Assembly: GCA_004151065.3 (NCBI GenBank)
Contig: NWUY0300056050.1
Span: 8,402-20,503, forward strand
Direction of reading: 5' to 3'
Length of the DNA: 12,102 nt
Source: Larix sibirica
Taxonomy: Eukaryota > Streptophyta > Pinopsida > Pinales > Pinaceae
In this document: one piece after another, positions 8,256 through 12,102 of the stretch
How the letters are laid out: each line of letters opens with the position of its first letter
How positions within the stretch are numbered: the stretch's first letter is position 1
The notes under the pieces: model-generated
The model's database searches: none
Seen by the model: the letters and a program-made list of their open reading frames with translations, nothing else
Told to the model about the DNA's origin: nothing
Program-made: the position numbers and the translations under genes

Positions 8256-8293
8256 GACAACAACGATGACAACAACAACACCACCAACAACAA
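8256..8293 (+). repeat. AAC-type trinucleotide repeat
   Basis: Imperfect CAA/ACA/CCA triplets run through this segment. Read from ATG 8266 they give a Thr/Pro-rich start (MTTTTPPTTKP); read one frame over they give an Asn-rich one. Such triplet expansions are common at the N-terminus of repeat-type plant proteins. Confidence 0.6.
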
Positions 8294-9223
8294 AGCCATG
8301 CCGACCAGTACAATGTTGTATGAGAATGAGAGACCAGAGAGAGGGAGAGGGATTTGTACCCTCCTCCTATTACATCTCATATTTGTCAACTCTTATGGAA
8401 TGTTGGCCTCTTGAAGTTTTATGAGGAGGCAACATCCCTCAGGGAAAACACACCATTGCTTAGACAGTTGATCCATCATTGGGATCATGCCAAGCAGGAA
8501 TTTAGAGTTATTCTCAATTTGTGGTTCCATCCCACAGAGGAGGAAATATATTTCATTACTAGGGTGTCTAGGAGAGGGAAGGATTTTCCCTAGTTCCCTG
8601 ATTTCTCACCCGACGTTGTAGGAGAGAGTCAATTGGCATATGTTTAGAGATATGTTAGTGAGTACATCACTACCCCTTCTAGCTTCCAAGTTGTTGGTGA
8701 CCAATTGGATTTACCCGCGTTCGATACAGAGGAGGTTAGGTGCCTCTCTCTTTTGGTCATGATAGTGCCCACAACACATCTCATGGGAAGCGCATTAGCT
8801 GCCCCGTTTTGTATTATGTATTCTTTAGTGCGAACACCTAGATGTATTAAGTGGTCTGTCATTTTTTTGTGACATTTTTTTTTTCTTTGGATCGTTGTCG
8901 TGCTCTGTTTGATGGAAGGATAGTCTTCACATTTGATTCAAAGTTGTTTTGCTTATTTTTTGAGAGATTTCCAACCACTAGGCCCTCATTCGAGTGCAAC
9001 CCTCCTAGGTTGAGGATTGATATGCATATATGCATGTGGAGGCATATGTTGCTTAAGTGTGGCTAGTTAGAGTTCCTATGTAGTATCACTCCAGAGGTAT
9101 TGGAGATGCTCTCCAACGAGGATGATCATACAATGAATCTTGTGCAATACTCGTATGTAGGGATGGACTAACAAGGATGTCAAAACATTTGATTTACCCA
9201 AGATGAGCCACTATATTCCCAAG

Positions 9224-9344
9224 GTAATATTAGTGTTATGTTTTGATTGTTCTAATTGAATTTTATTAGCTTATTTAATGCACATGTAATTTATTGTAAC
9301 ATTTTCTTGAAGTTGTCTAATTATTGTTATTTACTATTTTGTAG
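9224..9344 (+). other. Candidate GT-AG intron (121 bp)
   Basis: The donor CCCAAG|GTAATAT and acceptor ACTATTTTGTAG|ATATT both fit plant consensus. The interval is more T-rich than its flanks, as plant introns are. It separates two coding-like segments of the decayed gene. Joining them leaves the downstream open frame (9348-9569) out of phase by one, so either an indel has occurred or the boundary is slightly wrong. Confidence 0.45.
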
Positions 9345-9658
9345 ATATTGGCACATATAATGGGGAGGCACATCCCAAACCTAACGAGGATATGGTTAGG
9401 ACTAATGACCACCCTCAGTTATAGAGACCAGGCCTATGACATAGGCCAAATCATAGATTCTGTTAGGAGGTGGTTGATAATTTATTTGCACCGATCGATT
9501 GGTAGGGAGTGCACCCAGTATGATCTGGCCAGATCATATGGGACCCAAAGCTCACAACTATATGGGTGACCCTTCTAAGTGATATGATGTTATAGACGTG
9601 CCATGTTGTTGGTGTGGTTATCCTAGTTTAGAGGAGGAGAGGTTTCCATCGTCGTTAG

Positions 9659-10080
9659 TCTTCTTCATATTATTCATATGCTTCATATGGTATTCCTCCA
9701 CCTCCACCACCTCCTCCTCCTCTATGGGCCCACTGACCACCCTATCCTCCTCATTGAGCTGACCCAACCCCCTCTCCTCCATAGGTCGACCCACCACCCT
9801 CTCCTTCTCATAAATTAGAGAGACCCCTCTCCTTCTCATCAATCAAAGCGACCACCCTCTCCTCCATTAGTTGATTGAACACCCTCTCTTCCTCCACAAG
9901 TTGATCAACCACCCTCTCCTATTCACTGAGACGAGTGGGCACTCTCTCCTCCTCCACAGGGAAACCAACCACCCTCTCCTCCTCACTATGTTGATTGATT
10001 GACATCTCTTCATCCACTGGCTGATCGAACACCCTCTCCTCTTCTAGTAGTTGGCCACCAACTGCAACATCCAGTTCACT
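9659..10080 (+). repeat. Pro-rich decapeptide minisatellite
   Basis: After a Ser/Tyr stretch and a nine-Pro run (9695-9721), about eleven imperfect copies of a roughly 30-bp unit follow, with the core ACCACCCTCTCCTCCTC and a GTTGAT-like linker. On the plus strand the units read as a decapeptide close to VDQPPSPPPQ: TPSLPPQVDQPPSPIH, GNQPPSPPHYVD and ADRTPSPL are visible. The frame is that of 9695 up to about 9810, then shifts by one. The minus strand also reads openly for part of the way as Glu-rich EEERVV repeats, but the plus frame fits the adjoining gene better. It is probably a disordered region. Confidence 0.75.
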
Positions 10081-10360
10081 CATTGGTGCTTTATATGAGA
10101 TGCCATATTGGGTGATATGACGTATGGTGGAGAGCTATACCAACTCATTTATACTACATTTTTATTGGAAGAGGTATTGATATTGCCTCTGGCTCTGGTG
10201 GCAAATTCACTTATCATGCCTCTATCTCTAGTGGTGGAGGTATTGATGCCTTTGGCTCTGTTGGTGGACCAACTACCTCATAACAATTATATTTCATCAC
10301 ATGTATATGTTTGATTGATGCGATGCATATTTTACATTTTTTTTTTACTTGATATGTATA

Positions 10361-10705
10361 TTTGACACACACACACATGTTGATTTTGATATTATCATTC
10401 ATATATAAGTTCCATTTTCATATCATGTTGATCTTGATGTTGTTTTATTTATGGAATATTATATTGTTTGTATGTTGACCATTTATATTATTAATGATTT
10501 TTTAAATTAAATTTGAAATGCATCACTCATTCAAATTTGAGATGGCATGTTTGACACACACACACACACAAATATAGTTTTTGAGATTAGCATTCATATA
10601 TATTATGTCTTTTCATGTCACATTGGTCTTGATGTTGTTTATAAAATGTGTTGTGCATGTTAATGATTTCTCTATTTTGAAATCAAATTTGAGATGTATC
10701 AGTTA
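10361..10705. repeat. Diverged ~190-bp direct duplication with CA repeats
   Basis: Copy 1 (about 10361-10535) and copy 2 (about 10550-10705) share, in order, TTTGACACACACACA, CATTCATATATA, CTTGATGTTGTTT, TTAATGATTT and AAATTTGA(A/G)ATG. Offsets drift from 189 to 195 and then 169-176, so several indels have accumulated. The CA microsatellite at the front of each copy (10364-10376 and 10553-10570) differs in length. No coding potential. Confidence 0.75.
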
Positions 10706-11272
10706 TTAAATTAGATATGCATCATCTAATGTTTAATTGTTGCAAGTACTAAAGTATATATTTATACATTTCTTTCTTGCGATCATGAAAATAATGAAAG
10801 ATATGTCAATGCTACATTTACTGAAAATTGTATTCATACTCTTCATTGATGTTAACCACTTAATACTTTTTATTCCAATCTCTTCCCTAATTAATTTAGT
10901 AACAATATTTTAAATTTATTTAAAATTTTGATTTCATCAAAATTTCATTTGGGTATTCTTTGACTAAAAAAATCCATTTTCAATCAACCCTTCCATACAA
11001 TCACTGCAAAATACTAGATAAATAAACACATCACACATAAATTGATTTTCAAGCAACTAAAATGGTTTAAAAAATCATCAAAAATATTCTTAGCTATAAC
11101 CTTAGAAAATAATATTTGTAATCTTTGATGAAATATTTAGATGAAATATATCAATGTAACTCTAGTAATCGTCACTGTAATCATTCATCATCATCACTCA
11201 CCGTCAACATCAGATAAAAAACAATAATAAAAAAACACAATATGTGTAAAAATTGAATGATAAACAATTCAT
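10706..11272. other. AT-rich DNA, no gene seen
   Basis: Frequent stops in all frames, no domain or RNA gene recognised. It ends at the poly(T) run that marks the tail of the minus-strand retroposed unit. Confidence 0.5.
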
Positions 11273-11598
11273 TTTTTTTGTAAAGCTGCAGAGTATCTAT
11301 ATATTATATATAAAATTAAAATAACAAAATTACAGTCATTCTTTCATCAAGCTTTAAGGAGGCTTGAGAAGGTGAAACCACCATCCCAGCCATGCAAAGA
11401 CACTATCAGGACTGTTAAGTTCAAAAAATAAGGCCCTCCCAACAGAGGGAAAATAGACACAGTAGCAGTAAGAAACCATAATGTTCTGAATAACTATCCA
11501 TGATCTATAAGGCATACTAGAAAGCATACTATCTAAAACATAAAACTAGAAAAACTAAACAGAACAAGAAGTATCTGAAGCACCAGAGCACCATCTAA
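11273..11598 (-). mobile_element. Retroelement 3' UTR and poly(A) tail
   Basis: Read on the minus strand, the ORF that ends at 11599 is followed by about 300 nt of noncoding sequence, then a TA-rich stretch (11291-11320), CTGCAGCTTTAC and A8 (11273-11280). A TA-rich 3' UTR closing in a short terminal adenine run is typical of plant LINEs and of retroposed transcripts. The target-site duplication cannot be checked because the other end lies outside the window. LINE versus processed pseudogene is unresolved. Confidence 0.6.
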
Positions 11599-12102
11599 CT
11601 AGCATGTGCACCATGAGAAATGAGAAGAGTCTTTGCGTTCTTCGCTGATTGGGAAGCCCTTAATTTCCAAATCTGGAGATTCTTCTTCAGGAATTTTAAC
11701 TAGGAGAGGCTCCCTCTTCCGTGGCAAGACCAAATCATCTATTTCCAGTTGCCTAATCTTCTTTGCCGACAATGTACTAGGTTCAGAAGGAATTTGAGCA
11801 TCCAACTAGCCCCCAGAATTGAGGTCTGGAGGCTTACTTCCTTGTCCTGCATGGCTTAGTGGCTCCATGGACGCGTTTTGAGAAACACCCCCAAGCAAGT
11901 TTTCCTCAGAAAACCCTCGCACCGGTGCACCCACAGCTTCAAAATGCTTGTCAAATAGAGAATGCCCCCATTCAAAAATGTCATCAAGGCTATTAAGGCT
12001 ATCCACCATCTGCTCCATGCTCACTCTCATCTCTAAAACAATGGCCTTGGAATCTCTCCATTTAGCTTGGATATCCTCCATCATCAAACCCATCATATTT
12101 TT
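11599..12102 (-). pseudogene. 3' end of a retroposed/LINE-like ORF, one in-frame TAG
   Basis: The minus-strand frame is open from the window edge to TAG 11808-11806, then continues in the same frame with LDAQIPSEPSTLSAKK to TAG 11601-11599, so about 165 codons are read with one interruption. The first part looks helical and may form a coiled coil (EDIQAKWRDSKAIVLEMRVS), followed by LDDIFEWGHSLFDKHFEAVG. The second part is acidic and basic, low in complexity (PRKREPLLVKIPEEESPDLE). ATG at 12096 is a possible start, but the frame is open upstream (codons AAA, AAT), so the true start is probably outside. I do not recognise the family; it is not the RNase H or reverse transcriptase region of a LINE. 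The TAG could be CAG mutated once, or a real terminator. Confidence 0.55.

Larger units (their letters stand above)
8266..10283 (+). pseudogene. Decayed plant-mobile-domain-like gene with Pro-rich repeats
   Basis: Several frames join into one gene-like unit. Candidate starts are ATG 8266 and ATG 8298, followed by an AG-rich frame break near 8330-8350. Frame 8330-8869 reads LLKFYEEATSLRENTPLLRQ, HHWDHAKQEFRV, WFHPTEEEIYFITRVSRRG and LPAFDTEEVRCLSLL, reminiscent of the helical plant mobile domain (an aminotransferase-like domain shared by MAIN proteins and transposons). After a shift in T-rich DNA near 8860-8885 it continues through WRHMLLKCG and SITPEVLEMLSNEDDHTMN to a candidate donor at 9224, and resumes at 9345-9569. 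Then come SSSYYSYASYGI, a nine-Pro run, Pro-rich decapeptides and a Gly/Ser tail (IASGSGGKFTYH, SSGGGIDAFGSVGG) ending in TAA 10281-10283. Thirteen internal stops and at least three frameshifts make it nonfunctional. Family assignment is tentative; no catalytic function is claimed. Confidence 0.7.

Noticed and set aside
8644-8862. Minus-strand ORF opposite the mobile-domain-like segment
   Set aside because: It is the antisense shadow of the plus-strand reading, which shows the recognisable coding-like sequence.
9618-9842. Minus-strand Glu-rich ORF (EEERVV-type repeats)
   Set aside because: The openness follows from the CTCTCC-rich minisatellite. The plus-strand Pro-rich frame joins a polyproline and Ser/Tyr segment and fits the gene on that strand better.
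10108-10402. Plus-strand Leu-rich ORF and overlapping minus ORF near the gene's tail
   Set aside because: The neighbouring plus frame gives a Gly/Ser-rich tail continuous with the Pro-rich repeats and ending in TAA 10281-10283, a better coding candidate.

Overview
This window looks like repeat-dominated nuclear DNA of a seed plant, possibly a large-genome lineage such as a conifer; the lineage is a guess. The evidence is strong AT richness, plant-type transposon debris (a LINE RNase H fragment, a CACTA-like terminus, a retroelement 3' end with a poly(A) tail), a degenerate gene resembling the plant-mobile-domain group, and a candidate GT-AG intron. There are no bacterial-style operons and no rRNA or canonical tRNA genes. 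I see no intact, convincingly functional protein-coding gene.

Layout. 1-960: AT-rich DNA with several short foldbacks and a 98-bp tandem duplication; TTGACTT and its complement recur here as inverted pairs. 960-1875: no gene seen. 1875-2222 (minus): decayed RNase H domain of a LINE, its 3' part carrying a 69-bp-offset duplication. 2223-3770: AT-rich DNA interrupted by one short GC-richer island with pol III box-like motifs beside a T9 run. 3771-4066: four degenerate copies of a roughly 65-75-bp unit organised as two 146-bp blocks. 4067-5798: moderately GC-richer, unclassified degenerate DNA. 5799-8121: a transposon-like block that begins with a CACTA-like terminus. It continues through many variants of a GGTGC(G/A)TTAG / GCACCG motif and holds a long imperfect palindrome of about 740 bp centred between 7444 and 7445. 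A 40-bp perfectly alternating purine-pyrimidine tract (8190-8229) separates this block from the next.

8266-10283 (plus): the most gene-like part, a decayed multi-domain gene. It has a helical N-terminal region resembling the plant mobile domain, a candidate intron, a Ser/Tyr then polyproline stretch, a Pro-rich decapeptide minisatellite and a Gly/Ser-rich tail. It carries 13 internal stops, 12 of which can be explained by a single C-to-T change on one strand or the other. 10284-11272: AT-rich, with a diverged duplication of about 190 bp containing CA microsatellites. 11273-12102 (minus): the 3' end of a retroposed or LINE-like unit, with an ORF broken by one TAG, a 3' UTR and a short poly(A) tail; its 5' end lies beyond the window.

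The parts do not form a pathway. They are layers of nested, decaying mobile DNA. The items most worth following are the palindrome with its motif array and the Pro-rich decapeptide gene family.
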